From Hybos culiciformis (taxonomy: Eukaryota; Arthropoda; Insecta; Diptera; Hybotidae), in the NCBI GenBank assembly GCA_964007475.1, contig OZ023275.1, forward strand, positions 8,473,829-8,537,828: a stretch of 64,000 nucleotides of DNA, in the 5' to 3' direction. The first letter of the stretch is position 1; each line of letters opens with the position of its first letter. The translations under genes and the position numbers were made by a program. Shown one piece after another: positions 14,424-28,958 of the stretch. Under the pieces are notes generated by a model. That model saw only the letters and a program-made list of their open reading frames with translations. It was not told the origin of the DNA and ran no database searches.

Positions 14424-14573
14424 AATATTTCAATATTAATTTTTGAATTAGCAGCACTAACTTATTTCTACGACGACGAGACCTACATTAAGTTCAAGTA
14501 CGAAGATGGAATCTGTTTGAGCCCAATTGAAATTAAAACCACTGTTTGCGCAATTTGTTATATTAAATATTAG
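14424..14573 (+). other. Unidentified coding-like island, codon use unlike its surroundings
   Basis: A frame of 49 codons is open to a TAG at 14571. From 14466 to about 14520 it reads FYDDETYIKFKYEDG and then ICLSPIEIK. The first part uses mostly C or G at third positions, which is striking in DNA this AT-rich and suggests real coding history on the plus strand. There is no ATG at its head; an AG at about 14449-14450 could be a splice acceptor. I do not recognise the family. A distant likeness to the short DD...DG...LSP pattern of polo-box-like or C5orf34-type domains is speculation. It could be an exon of an unseen gene or a relic. Confidence 0.25.
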
Positions 14574-15214
14574 TTGATGTTAACAAAAATTTATTAAATT
14601 CTATTTCCAACTAATTTTTCAAGGTAATGTTGATTAACATAATGATTACTTAATGTTTACCTATATAATATATTATTTATCAATTTTACGGTGTTAAATG
14701 AATCTTTTATATATTATTTTCAAATATTAGAAACTTAAAGTTGATTTTAATTCGCTGGAAGTAATTTATAAATAACTAACAAAAAAAAATGAATTTGAAG
14801 TCATCCATCCATTTTGATTCGATTATATCTTAAAATTAAAAAAGAAAAAAAATACAAATTCTTACTAATAATAATAACATTCAACCTATAGAAATTGTTA
14901 AATTTTAAATATTACTTTGTTTTTTTCATATAAGAACTTACAATAAAGTTCAGTGTCGAATCATAATATTTAAAATGGGTAAGCTTTGTTCTAATATCTC
15001 TTAACAGCAAATAAAATAGTACTTTGAAAGGTTTATTTTATTCGTTTCAAAACGGAATCTTAACTTCCAAAAGCAAAATACGTCTTGTTTTGAAGTTTGG
15101 GCAATTTATGCTGCGTAATTGTTAAAATGTCATTTGGATAGTGGTTATAAAATTAATACAATGAAAGTTTTTGTATTTATTAGGCTTAAGATATTCTTAT
15201 TATATTCATGAATG

Positions 15215-15330
15215 AGAATGAAGCCCTTGTGGGCCATTCGGCAAATTAATTTCAGTTGCTATAATATTTTCAGATCCATTTAAGGGGTCATTTGGTCCTC
15301 CTCTGATTTTAAGAAGACATTTTTACAATT
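15215..15330 (-). other. Short protein-like island, minus strand, unidentified
   Basis: The minus-strand frame is open for about 38 codons up to a TGA. It includes RGGPNDPLNGSENIIATE and then LPNGPQGLHSHS. It has higher GC than its flanks and an AG just upstream that could be an acceptor. No family is recognised. It may be a relic exon or chance. Confidence 0.15.
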
Positions 15331-17284
15331 TATACGAAAAAAAAAATCTTTCATAGTCTTTTATTGTTTTTCTCGCGCATCAGATCACTTTTTATTGTTT
15401 CGCATGGCTGATTTGCTTAAAGACGCAAATTCAAAAATTATACGCAGTCAACTAAACCATATTTTTTTTATTTTTATTCGTGCTATTAACCTGTATGTTA
15501 ATGTATTCTTAATATTTTTAACACACTACAATAGTTTAACTACACAAAAGGTAGTATATTTTCTTTTAATCTAATACTCAATATCTTGGCTTTAACTTTT
15601 TTTTTTTTTTAACTTACTACTGAAACCTAAACAACAAATACACCTATGAAGGTTGATTTATCAAGTTAAACAAAAAAAAAAAGTAACAACTATAATAATA
15701 ATTCCCATGCTGAAAAAATTATGCCAAATAATATTTTTACGATTTTTAAGATTATAATTTTTTAATAAAGTATATACAAAAATAATCATAAATAAGATGA
15801 AATGAACTTCTGTAATGAAGCTTAAATATTCAATAGCAAGTTACGTAAAAATGCCAATAAATGTTAATAATTAGTGAAGTCTCATAACCTTAACAGGATA
15901 AGATAAAGGCCAATGACTTTATGTCTCAAAAAAAGGATTAATTGAATTTATGACACTTTGTAAAGGTCAATTGACGTAATGTTTCATCGTTTTTAAATTT
16001 TATGATTAATCTGTAATTTCAAATTTTTATTTTAAAAGAATAGAAAGTTGATTGAATTTAAGCCCCAATTAATTTTGACTCTATAATCCTTTTGCAAAGT
16101 GTGATAATATCTATTGGCTCATTTAGAAGGAGTTATACTGCTTTTATACAATATACTTTATTAAGGATTTTAAAATTTTTCCACATAACGAACACTCATT
16201 GTCATTAATTTGAAACTTACGTTAGGTTGAAAGAAAGGTAAAAGTTTTGAATTTCTTAAAAAATTGTTTTTGTCAATTGTGACATTTAACTTAAAAACTA
16301 TCATATGCTATTCATGAATTAATTTTTGGGTTTATTATTTTATTATATGTTGTAGATATTATTTTTGTCTTCTTTTTTCTTTATACCAATTTATGGTTTT
16401 AAATTGAGGAACTGGAAAATGTTTAAAAAAATATCTTTTATTACAGGAACATTAATTGCAATCTTTATCTATCAGTTTTCAAAAAAACGAACTCTCTTTT
16501 TTTTCTTTTTTTTTTTAAATAATTATTATTTATTATAAGTTTCACAAAAAGAAATTTATTCGAAATTCTACTTTTAATGTAAATTTTATGATAATTTATT
16601 GGGAAAGTTTAATGAACATTTTATAAGAATTAAAAATAAAATAGTTAATGCTTCATGGCATTTCATGCACAGGGAGAGGTCGGAAAAATGTAAAACTAAA
16701 AACTAAAAAATATTTTAACTATGTATATTGCAAGCAAAAACCCTTTCAATATGAACCTAAGACAAATTTGAGTCGAATATGATACCAAGGTTGAAACATT
16801 TGAATAAGACTGTCCTTTTTTTTTAATCTTAAATATTTTTATTTTACATTGTTATTGAGTGATTGAATAAAAGGGTTGGATTTAAAACTTCATTTGCTTA
16901 CTTATTTACGGAAACTGGTAAAGGGTCAAATTTTTTCTAAATTGAGGATTAATTAGGACAAAGGGAATTATAAATTATATGTATAAAATCAACATTAGCG
17001 AAATTAAAGAAAAAAAAAATTTTTTTATGACATTAATTTTAATTGTCAAGCAAATTTGACTCAAAAATCTGTAATATAATAGTTATTACATATTGCGAGC
17101 TTATTTTTGAAATAGAATAGGTGTATATATATAGAATGCAATATTTTAAATACTTCCTTAAATTTTTATTCTGATTTTCACAACTGTGTCGAAATTGGTA
17201 TTTTAGAATAGTCAAAATGAGGTGTACTCGAAATAAATATAAATCTCGAAAAAAATATCTCCTGATTAGAAAATGTTCCTATAG

Positions 17285-17790
17285 CTTTTGGAAATATTAA
17301 TAAAAATATGGAAAATTTTGTATTTGATAAATTTAGCATTTAAGCATTTGTTTGATTCCAATTACATAATAAAAAATACTTTGAATAAAAATCTTTTAAT
17401 TTCAGTTAGTCCACCCATTAGACTCAGTTACTCAGTAGAGTTTTTATTTTCCATTAACAGACATTCAGATTTGTAATTTTTTTTGTATTATTTCCCTATT
17501 AATTGGTCGGTGGTGGTGGATTTAATAGTTTTGGTATTATAAATTTAATAAATTCACTTCGTACTCTTTTGCCATTTTGCGATGTAGTAAAAGACGGCAA
17601 AAAAGGCTCTTATGCTGCAGTAGCAATGAATGCCAATGGTATTATTAACAATTTTTCAATAAATCTGTCCATTTTTGGCTCTTAAATTATGGTGATGAAT
17701 TTGTTCGACATTCATAGCCAAAAAATCATTTTGGAGAAGCTTTATATAAACTTTTTGGCTAAGTTATCGTATTGATTATTCATAATACAA
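17285..17790. pseudogene. Protein-like relic with broken frames, unidentified
   Basis: The stretch 17,500-17,690 is markedly richer in GC than its flanks. It is open on the plus strand (VGGGGFNSFGIINLINSL, then LPFCDVVKDGKKGSYAAVAM) and, codon-aligned, nearly open on the minus strand (PFLPSFTTSQNGKRVRSEF), with one internal stop there. An adjacent piece at 17,290-17,480 also reads as nearly open on both strands. Several stops break any longer frame. I cannot say which strand was coding. The best reading is a decayed gene or retrocopy fragment. The family is not recognised. Confidence 0.25.
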
Positions 17791-20700
17791 CATAAGAATT
17801 CATATTCAAATCATCATATTTCCAATAAAACTAAATCCAACCTTATATAACATATTAAGGGAATAATTATTGTTAATTTCATATTTGTGTATTGTACATA
17901 TGTCTGGCTGCATGGGTGATCGATCCTACATAGAAGCACTACTTTCTTCTTCTTTTTTTTTTGTATAAAACCACTTATTATGAAAAATTAGTCTAACAAA
18001 TTTGTCAAAAATAAGAATCGGTGTAATTCTTATAATTTTCTACCTTTCAAATTAAATAGACATTCAATATTTTAGGTTCTTACATATATCACGCTGAGAT
18101 GAAAGTGAATAATGTTTCTCTCTCGGTTTTTTTTTTATTGTTAAATATATACAAAAAATTGTGGTTAATTTCTTTATACCTAATTAATTGATTTATTTTT
18201 TCAATATAGATAGGCAGGTTATTGAATTAAGGTTATATAGGTATATATAGGATAAAATATTTTGATAAATACACTGTAAGAATATTTAAAAATACTTCGA
18301 TTACACTGAGAAATAGATTATGATTAAGTTTTTTTGGAAGCACTAAGGTTCTATCTATTAACATTACATTGTTAAAAAAAGTTCTGACGACATCAATTTT
18401 GATATGACATTACTTTTGATATGACATTAATTTTGAACCAAAAACTGATCCAACTAAGAAAATTTTACATGAGTTTGAATATTATTGCTATAATTATTTC
18501 ATTTTGGCTTCTTTATATTTACTTTTCTAAGTTAATTCTGCAAATCTGTGCGGCGTAAGACTTACACATAATACAAAATTTTCAAATCAATTTCAATCAC
18601 AATTTCAACAAATCGTTTAAGGTTTATATTATATACCTGTCAGCCTTTATGAAAATTTTACAGAAGAGCGAAAAGACTGAATAAATTTATAAGAGTCAGA
18701 GAACTAGAAAAATATTTCTTCATTGCAGCAAATTAGTTAATCAAACTAATTATATTTATTTTTTACAATTTTTAAGTAAATTGCTGAGGTGGAAATTATT
18801 CGATGTAATCTAAATGATGAAAAATAATAAATTTAAGGCTTACATTTTTTTTTTGACAAACCCGTTGTATACAATAAGTACTACTGAATAAGTAAGCTAA
18901 AAGTCGATTTCGGAAAAAACTGCTGTTAGGAGGTTTCAGAGTGTCGTGATCGGTATATAACCTTTTCATTCAATATTGCTAATTTTTCAACCAAGCTAAT
19001 ATACTAAAGTTCGATGGACAACTTAAAAATTCTATATGAATATATTTATTTGCACAAATGACCAACAAGAAAAAATTCTTAAATTTTATAATTAATTAAA
19101 TTAAAATAAAATAACCTGCCCTGATACCAAAAAAAATTTATTGATTTTAAATAATTTTTTAATGTGAACACATTAGTCAAAAGTTTCATAAAAAAAAAAA
19201 CAATAAATTATATCTATCTGATTTATTTGCCTTAAAAAAAATTAAAAGGATAGTGTTAAAGAATTGAACAAGATAAATTTCACTTTATTTAATTCTTTTC
19301 TCCTTTATTTAGGTTTGTGTGACCTGAACGGATACATAATATTAAATAAAAATTTGATTTTAATAAATTTTTGTAAATTTTTATATTATTTTATTATTAT
19401 ATTATATATTACTTAAATGGAACTGTAGGTTGAATAGTATTGTGTTTAGTTTACCTTCCCTTTATGAAAATAGAGCCTACTTTAAAATAATACCCACTGA
19501 TGTGAGATATGGAAGGAATATACATATTTTTGAAGCTATGATGAAATTTTTTCTAACGAACACTGTCTTTAAATTTTATTGTAAAGGAAAAGTGATTTTT
19601 TTGAATGGATGGTGATTTTGGAAACTAACATTGAAAGAATTGTAACAAGAATTAAAATAAAATATTCTTATGATTTATGAAGAAGTCTTTTTCGTCTAAA
19701 AATATAGAGTTTATAGATTTAGAATTATTTATTGCGTCGAAATTAGTGTCACTAGATATTCGAATGGTTTATACTACATTTATTGAAAACTATTAATACA
19801 AGAAAATTTTTATAAAACGTAAGTCTTTATTAACAATGAAAATAGAATATATAAAAAATTCTAATTATAAAAATTTATGAAATCATATTTGATTAAAATA
19901 ATAATAATAATTAAATAATCAAATTATTATCCACATAATATCTTTCAATTTATCATTCATTAAAAATAATCACTTAAAGAATTTTTTTTTATTATTATTT
20001 TTTTTTTAAGTATTAAAGTATATAGTTGATTAAGACTTTATATATAAATTAGTAATAATTTAAACAAAAACAGGATGTTAATAAATTGTCATCAATGAAC
20101 TATTCATGATTTTCTACATTTTATTATCATTGTATCGTATATATATGAATATCATACAATCATAAAAAAAATTTCTTATATCCATGAAGTAAACAAAAAA
20201 AAAAAAAATATTAAGTCAATTGTAAAACAAAAAAAGTATAAAAGCAATCAAATTCAATCAATTGACTTCTCAAAGTGTGATGATAAATTAACGGATGTTC
20301 AAATAAAATTGTCATTTAACGAATTAAAATTTAAATAGCATCAAAATATGTACAAGTTCATCTGAAATAAATCTGATATGATTTTTTTTTTTTTTAGCTA
20401 ACGTGCGTGTAGGAAAAGAGTCCAACGCATAAGAAAAAAAAATATTCATATATATAAAGTGACATATAAATTTCTACATAGACTTCATAGATTCGTAGCT
20501 ATAAGTTGTCATTTCGGTTCGTTTTTTATTTTTTAAGAAAAATTATGTTGGTAGAGGATATGTACAATATATTGCTATGAATCTTTCTAATGTAATTAGC
20601 TCAAGCTAAGATGATATAATATAACTTAGATTAACGATCATTAATAAGATTTGCAGATCGAAATAATTAAAAATAAAATTTTAACTTGAAAGTATATGTT

Positions 20701-23700
20701 ATAGTGTATATATTTAAATTTGATTTACATAAATGTAAAATTTAAATGTTTGTATCTATCTCAAAATGTATTTAGGTTTTTATTCTAATAATTTTGAATT
20801 GTTATTTTATCTTCTTCTATCTAATGTAATTATTATATTTATATAAAATTGTAATAATATTTTGACTTTTATAGTTTCCAGTTTATGATTTTGTTATTAT
20901 AACAAGAATTATTAAATTATTTTTTATTTTGATTTTCTAATTTTATTATTTAACAAAAAAAAATGATGTATGTATGTATATGCCAAAATTATTTTCATAG
21001 CTATTAAACTAAAAATAACATAATCTTTCAATTTTTTTTAAATAATATCAATTTCGAAACTGAATAAGAATTTTATTTTCATTCTACACGAATTTCTTGA
21101 AAAATGTTTGTAAATAACAACATACTATATATGTTGTATTTATAAAAGTTAGTGGAAAACATTATTTTGTTATAATGAATGGAGTATGCAAAAAGCGTTT
21201 TCTAAAGAATTCTGTACAACAAACTAATGCACAAATATATTATTAATATATTTATGTTGAAGTTATAAAAAATAATTATTATATTTTATTATGTTTTCAA
21301 GAAAATAAAAATGTTTTTTATATATATAAACTTTATCTTTATTGCTTTTAACTTCATATAAAAGTTATGAGCGAGTAATAATTTAATAATTAGGACATTG
21401 GAATAGGGAAGAACTAAATTAAAACTGCAGACAAAACAATTTTATGTTTCACTGAGATTGAGATGTAAGTTAATAAAAAATTTCATTAATTCATCATAGT
21501 TCTATTAACATCTACATAACAGTTATAACTTGGTGCACTTATAACTTGGTCATGTAAAAATTTTCATGAATTTGTTGAATATATTATTCTAAGAACGAGC
21601 GGGAAAATGTAATTTTAGCAAGAATATGTTAAAATGTTTTTTTTTCCTGAATCTCACAGATTGATTTCTATTTATTTTTATACTTAATAATATTTTGTTT
21701 TTTTGTGAATCAAACATGAAAAGAATATTCATTATCCATTGATTTGATTTGTATTAATTATATTTGTAGAGTAAATTTATTATTTTTATAAGGAAAAAAC
21801 AAAATTCAAAATTATCGCGAAATTATAATGTACTTTTGATGATTTTTCTACGAGTATTTTTGTTAAAATTTAAATTCTACCTTAAACATCAAAGTGCCGA
21901 TACACAAAAATTATAAATTCCTTATAAAATCCAATTTTTTTTAACATCAAAGCCGGCATAAATAAAATAAAAACAAATTCAAAATTTTATGCTTCTGATC
22001 GATATTAAACTAAAAAAAAAAATAATCAAATTAAACCAGTTGTTAAATAAATATTAAAAAGAAATAAATACAAAATAAAAATATATTGAATAATTTGGTT
22101 AATTTAATAAAAATTCGTTGTCAATGTAATATTACAAACAAAAAAAAAACTTCTTGCATTACAAAAATTAATTATAAGTGATCAGTGTGGGAATAAATAT
22201 TCTTATTACGTGCATTTTTCTTTTGGCCAGAGAAATTCCCAGGGAAACTAAATTACTTTTTATCACATATTATATTGTATATATGTAATTATTTTATTGT
22301 TTTTTTTTGTTTTATTATTGTGCAAATTTGATAAAATTCAATGAAAAAAGTTCCAAAACCAAAAAAAAAACAATGAATATCAAATTTGAAATAAAATATG
22401 AGATTTTAATTACAAAAAAAAAGTTTCTAATTTTTTAATGAGTTTAAGTTTAAATTAATAATTTTTTGGTTTAATACAAGATCTGTTTAGGATGAATCGA
22501 TATCCTGACTTAAAATATAAGATTTTCTAAAAGATGATATTCAAGAATGTGAGTCTTATCCATACAAATGGTGGATCTATGGACCTAATGCGATTTTATT
22601 GATCTAAAACCATTGTTCTAATAGAAATTGGACTTAGAAAGGAAATTAGTTTAAAATTTCACTATGATCCAAAAGAAAACTTGCATTTAATTTAAATTGT
22701 TTGATAAAAGATATAACAATTATTTTATGAATAAGTTTTGTGGACTTATTGTTTGTGGATCGAATGTTTTTGGAAGTATTAATTGTTGGTTCGATAAACT
22801 AAAGTATGACTCCAACTATAAGGTAATAAATTAATTTATGCCACACAAAAATCAATGTAAGTCATTATCTTCCATAGTTTTATAAATTCTTTTCAATTTT
22901 GAATGCCACAGAAAAATGGAAATGTTTTTCCCATTTCTAAATTGTGTCGGCATTATATAGAGATGCATAAATAATACGAAAACTAAATAATTGTAGATCA
23001 CAAATAGTAGGTCTGAAAATTGAAAATTTTAAGGTACATATAATCTAAAAAATCTTTGATGTAGAGGTATATTGTAGATTATTAAGAAATATATTGCAAT
23101 TTAGTATTCTATTTTCGTTCATAGAGCTCTAAAATCAATAATAATAAAAATATGTTTTATATTTATGTTTCTATTTTATATATATTTTACACATAATGAG
23201 ATTGAAATAATGTAGTCAAAGATATTTCAAATGTCATGTTAATTCTAATTTACACATTATAATAAAATTCTATGAAGGGAAAAAATATTGCTTTTTGGCA
23301 TAATCTTTATCATCGTAAAATATTTTTTTTTAAAACTTCTGTCTGTCGAATTCAATTTGAAATCTATTTTCGTCCACTTAATATAGAGCTACCTCCATAA
23401 ATATTATTAAAGAATTTTTTTTTTAAATTCAATATCGAATTAAAGTCATCAGACTGTTGATGATTTGATCCAGTCAAGAATATATAGAAAATACCTACAA
23501 AATAACATAAAATTTTAAAAATAAATTATTTATATTCTGATAGGGAAAATTTGTACTTTTCAACTTAAGATATTTAAAAATTTTATGATATAACAACGAT
23601 TGCAGTAATTTACAAAATTATTTTCGATTGGATTCAAGGATTTGAACTGAGGCTTGAGAATTGATTTCGTTAACAATTAGTATATGTCGGTGTTAAAGTT

Positions 23701-24046
23701 GATTCTAAATAAACCTAAAAAAAATTAAGTGCGCGCAAGTGCTTTTAGTTGTCAAAATAATTTGCATACCGCTATTTAATCAATGTTACTATAATATAAT
23801 ATCTGTCTCACTGATATGTACTTTATATGCAATTGGTTGCCATTTTCCCCTAATTTTTGTAAAAAAAATAATTTGAATTATTTTTATTCATTTTTTATGA
23901 AGTTAGATTTATGTTCGTCATCACATTGTTTAATGATTTTAAGTTCAATATGTTTATGTGTTTATGTATAAATTACTTACAACTACATACATAGCTATAA
24001 TAAAAAAAATATTAAGAGAAGTGATTATTGTGAGATCAAATTTATA

Positions 24047-24140
24047 TTATTCCTTCCCATAACAATACTTAAGAGCCTTATGAGGACATTGCCAGATATT
24101 AATGCCATTTCGTTGATTGGATGTATAACAATTTCAAAAA
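24047..24140 (-). pseudogene. Possible FLYWCH-type zinc-finger relic
   Basis: The minus-strand frame between two stops reads CYTSNQRNGINIWQCPHKAL and then KYCYGKE. The spacing (Tyr, Asn-Gly, Trp-x-Cys, seven residues, Cys) resembles one half of a FLYWCH zinc finger. There is no start and no neighbouring exon. Only about 25 residues are present, so this is a weak call. Confidence 0.12.
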
Positions 24141-27100
24141 TTATTAAGTATAATACTTATTTTTCGTAGAACAGACAATAATTTTAAAAACTAAGCATTC
24201 TCTTCTTATCTGGAATTCGATTTTGGATTTTGGTTTTCCTTGCTTTATTTGTAATATACTTACTTGGTATTCTGAAACTTTATTAAACGAAACTTCTTTA
24301 TCACATCATGTGTAGCTTGTTTTTAAAACCTTTATTTTAACTTGATCGCGTTGATAGATTGCCTTGGAATTTAAGAAGTGAAAATTGAACCACTTCCCGT
24401 CTTCCGATCGAGATGAAATTTTGCACATACTTAGTATTGTTGAAAAGTACTCGATCATAAAAATGCTATATAAATGTGATAAAAATCTAAGTGAAAAAGT
24501 TGAGTTTTATTTTTTTTTTAAATATATTTTTGAATACATTTTATTGTGTGAAAGGTAGTAAATATTTTGAATATAATGATTTAATTGATGAATATTTATA
24601 CTTTTATATGTATAGAAAAATATTTCAACTTTTGAATGCGGAAATCAATTTTTTAAATAAAGAAAACAACGAGAAGATATTTTTCTTGTACTTATACATA
24701 TACATACCTACATATAATAGAAATGTATGTAGTATATGCTTTTTAATTATTAATTATATTAATTACATTAATAAAATAGATTTGTATAGTCATCTGTCTA
24801 ATTAAACAGAGCATGAAGACTGCAAAAGTGATGTTATATGAATTAAAAAAAATATTATTGTATAAATAAATTTTTGATTTGAAAATTTTATTTGACAAAA
24901 ATAGTTTTCAATATTCATACCTAAATTCTTATATTAAAATTTATTAGCCTTTACAATAATTTATTGTGTATATAAAATTGTACATGTCATGTGCAGCAAA
25001 TACATAACTATGTATGGAGCACAATATATGCGTTTGCAGTTAACCAATGGTATGTAATTAGTATGTACTATATCACGCATTGTTTAATTTCACAAAAATT
25101 ATGTGAAGTAAAGTTCTGTTTAAGTTTAGGCTGTGCCGTTGAACAATGACCATTTTTTTTGACAACACTTTAATTCTCAACAAAAAGAAACAGACCCCTT
25201 CCTTTTTTCTAGCTAGTACAAAATTAAAGTCAGATAACTATTCAGCTACTGTTCCAACATAATTTGTATATTTGTGTACTATGGCTTTTTTTTTAGAAAG
25301 AGCTAACTAACTGTCTTCTTTTGATCCTATTTTAAACTATAGTTAAGTACTTTTAAAATCCAAGGCTATAACATTTGGGTAAATGTATTCAACAAATTTT
25401 TTACCTACCAAGACACTATATTATAACTCTATTACAACATCGAAAGAGTATTCAAATCTATATTTTAGGCATGTAAAAATATTACAAATTGATTTCAGTG
25501 AATTAAGTGAATCACGGCACCTAAATTTAAAATTTATCTGGCACTATTGTTTTTGAGATAAATTTAATTGCCACTCAAAGATTGAAAATTTCCCAATTAA
25601 CCTATCTTGAAAATAGCGCACGAACAGCGAACAAAAATCTTTTTTTCTTTATTTTTATGAGAATTTTCCGAAACAATAAAAATTGAAAAAAGGAAAACAT
25701 AATAAACAGAAAAAAAAAAGGAAATACCTCATAAATCAATTTTATTTTTATTATAAGTTTATATAGTATGTATAGCGAAAAAATATTGACCAATCAAAAA
25801 TGTTGTTTTTTTTTTTTTTTTTAATGAAATTGTATCTATAACACATAATTACATTTATTTTCATTTATTTCTTATTATTTTTTTTTTATTATTTATTAAA
25901 AAAAAAAATACAATATATTTTTAATTCTTGTCGAAGAAAAAAAACAAAATTTTTATTTTTTTTTTATAAAAATCGAAAAATAAAGATACAAAAATATTTA
26001 ATCTGGGACAATATCTATTGTAAAAAAAAAGAAAAAAATAAATAAATTTATAGAAAATAATTTTCTTGAAAATATTTATAGATTTTCATGTAGGTAGAAT
26101 TTATAGATTTGTTGGCTATACTCAGATACATTATTTTATTTGTTTTTTTTTTTTTTTGTTAAATTCATAAGAAATTAAGAATAAACATGCGATGATTTAT
26201 ATGACTGGCTAAATAACATACTACATATATATTGTTCGATTTATTTGATTGTTTTTAGTTGCTATTAATTTTTGTTGAAAATTATTTTTATTTTGTTTTT
26301 TAATAAATTATCTTTTTTTTTATAATTTAGAATACATTAAGAAGTTTTTCTAAAAAATAAAAACAAAAGTTAATGGAATTTTTCGCACGTTAAAATGTTT
26401 TTTTTTTCTTTGAAGATTTATTAATATTCGATTTTCAGCCTTTTAATTAGATATATAAAAAGTATTTATTAATGAAAAGAACTTTGGAATTTTGATTACG
26501 TTTGGTGACCATCAATTTTGACGTTGATTAGTATATATGATTTTGTATAATTATCAGTTTCTTAAAAAATAATTGTAGTTTGGTTACCATAATTGGGTTA
26601 TCATAATATAAATGTAATTAAAATTTTTTTTTGTGGTTTGTTTGGGGACATAAAATATTGCTGAAATGTCCTAGGCTAAAAGTACACTATAATTACATTA
26701 GTTATCATTTGCGATATTATATTTCCACTAAAAATCAAGAAGAAATGTGCAGTAAAAAATTAGACATGGTTTTATTGGAATTATATTTTGCTTTCAGGCT
26801 AGATATTATTTTCTAGTAATTTTAAATATATTTTCAATTGAATCTACACTAGTATTTAAGGAACAATTTTCTTTTAATTAATTATTTTTGTAATATGTTT
26901 CGTAGTTTAGTTGAGGATTCAATTCCAACGTGATATTCAATCTTTTCATTTAAATTTCCTGAATTAAGTTGAGTCTCCGTGTGAACTTATGTATCAGCAC
27001 TTTAAACTTCAGTTCTTTAGTGTTCAAATTTGTTCATCAAAACACATTTTAGATATTTGCACAGGGCAGTTTTGTTAGCTAGAGGGAAATTTTCTTTCTT

Positions 27101-27271
27101 AAAGTTCTCAGAATGTTGCTGAAAATTAGAATTCAAATTAATATAGAATAAAGCTGTGATTAAAAAAAAAAACTTTGAAAAGAACATGTATGATGTATTT
27201 AAAAGTAATATTAATTAGTTTTAAAAAAATCTTTCAAGTGTTTATATCTATAGTACACCATTTGGTAAATT

Positions 27272-27471
27272 NNNNNNNNNNNNNNNNNNNNNNNNNNNNN
27301 NNNNNNNNNNNNNNNNNNNNNNNNNNNNNNNNNNNNNNNNNNNNNNNNNNNNNNNNNNNNNNNNNNNNNNNNNNNNNNNNNNNNNNNNNNNNNNNNNNNN
27401 NNNNNNNNNNNNNNNNNNNNNNNNNNNNNNNNNNNNNNNNNNNNNNNNNNNNNNNNNNNNNNNNNNNNNNN
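27272..27471. other. Assembly gap of 200 N
   Basis: Exactly 200 undetermined bases. The round number suggests a gap of arbitrary size, so the true distance here is unknown. Confidence 0.99.
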
Positions 27472-28773
27472 TGAAAATTATTTTCTCTCAAATTTTATTT
27501 AAGTCTTATTTATTACAAGTATTTTTTATGTTTTTCTTTATAATAATAGCTTTGAGCAAATGTTTTACAAAACAATATTTTTTATATATATTTTTTTTTT
27601 TGGTATAAATTCGTTTGTTTGGTTCTAATTTATTTGCTCCATGATTTTGATGTTTTGTTTATTTAATTCTTAACCAAAAACAAAAATTAAAGAGAATTCA
27701 ACTATCAAAAAAAATTTGTCTGTTTAATAGTAAATGGAGCGATGGTAAAAAAATGCATGAAATGGTTCTTGAAAGTGTACGACAACATCACTAAATTTTT
27801 CAAAAACAAAACCTTGCTTTTTTTATTTTATTTTTTATTTTTTATTAAAGTTACCAAAACACTAGGTGGGATACCTTTTATACTTAAAGAAGTATGGATT
27901 TAGTAGTGGGGACAAGAAGTTTAGACGAGATTTAAAAGTGGGACGGGTAGGTCATTTACACTCTTCTTAAAGCGGCGCAACATTAAAAACTTGCAATAAT
28001 TAAATATAGCACAAGAAAATTTAACATTCACAAAATGTACACCACAAAATCTTAACAAAATATATATTTTGCGATAACAAAATTTTTGTCATTCGAGAAA
28101 CTCAAATTGAAAGTAATAATAAAAAATTAACGAATGTTGAAATTATGAAAGTACTAATAAGCACATTTTAGTTCAGATATAAGGTCATTAACGAAGTTAA
28201 ATTAAGTTTTTAATAAAAATTTCTGAAACAATATTCGTATGAATAAATTCTGTAATACCACGAGTAATTGCTCAAATTATTGAAAGATAAAGAAAATTTC
28301 GAAAATATATAGATCATGTAAGTCAATGAATTAATATAAAATACTTAAATGTAAAAATGAAATACGGTATTTGAATAATTAATCAAGTCATTTGAAAAAT
28401 TTATTTCTTTTAAGTTTATAGCACTTGAATTTAAAATTCTCTAAAATTTTTGATTTTGTTTATTATGTATAATAATTATTTATACTTAGTTTGTTTTTTA
28501 TTTCTTTGTAATAATTCTTACATGCTTAAAGATTACTACAATTTCTTTATTAATTAAATAAGTAAAAATTTGTTATTCCTTTTCCTTAAATAATCGATAT
28601 GTTTTGCTAAAATACCTTGTTACACTGTTAGTTTAATTTTTTTTCTGTATTTAAAAATTTTCTACCCATATATAAATTTTGTTTTTATTTTTTAAGCCAA
28701 ACATGTAGTTTTTTTTTTTTAAATATATAATATAAATATGATAATTCAATATATAATAATTTTGTTTTAAATT

Positions 28774-28779
28774 TTTATT
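28774..28779 (-). terminator. Candidate polyadenylation signal of the BAH-domain gene
   Basis: AATAAA on the minus strand, about 180 bases after the stop codon at 28959. A second AATAAA lies at 28684-28689. In such AT-rich DNA this motif also occurs by chance, so the call is tentative. Confidence 0.3.
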
Positions 28780-28958
28780 TTCTTTTTAATTATTTTCTAT
28801 CCAAATAAGTATGTTTGTATACACTAAATTTCCCCTAAAAAAAAAAGTAGAACCTAAATGCAATTTTTTTTCTTTTTAGAATTAAATTCTAACTTAAAAA
28901 GTTTGGTTTTTTTTCTTGATGAGTTTCGTTTCAGGAAACGGTATTCTAACAGTAATTT

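Larger units (their letters stand above)
7480..28700. other. 21-kb stretch without a supported gene
   Basis: This is AT-rich sequence between two minus-strand genes. It contains the fold-back element at 10,913-11,336, tandem duplications at 9,712-9,852 and about 18,398-18,436, an assembly gap, and four islands that look faintly coding (14.4, 15.2, 17.3-17.8 and 24.1 kb), listed separately. Reading frames over 60 codons in this region lack ATG starts, splice-consistent partners or recognisable domains. It may hold promoter or enhancer DNA of the transporter, whose start lies at 7,479. No core promoter was recognised. Confidence 0.5.

Noticed and set aside
15215..15330. Superoxide-dismutase-like GGPND...GLHSHS wording on the minus strand
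   Set aside because: The motifs are in the wrong order for Cu/Zn SOD and the copper ligands are missing; kept only as an unidentified island.
24491..24805. 104-codon frame with a hydrophobic start
   Set aside because: It begins at GTG, not ATG, has Tyr/Ile-rich low-complexity composition and has no splice partners.
27175..27491. Frames over the N run
   Set aside because: They consist mostly of undetermined bases.
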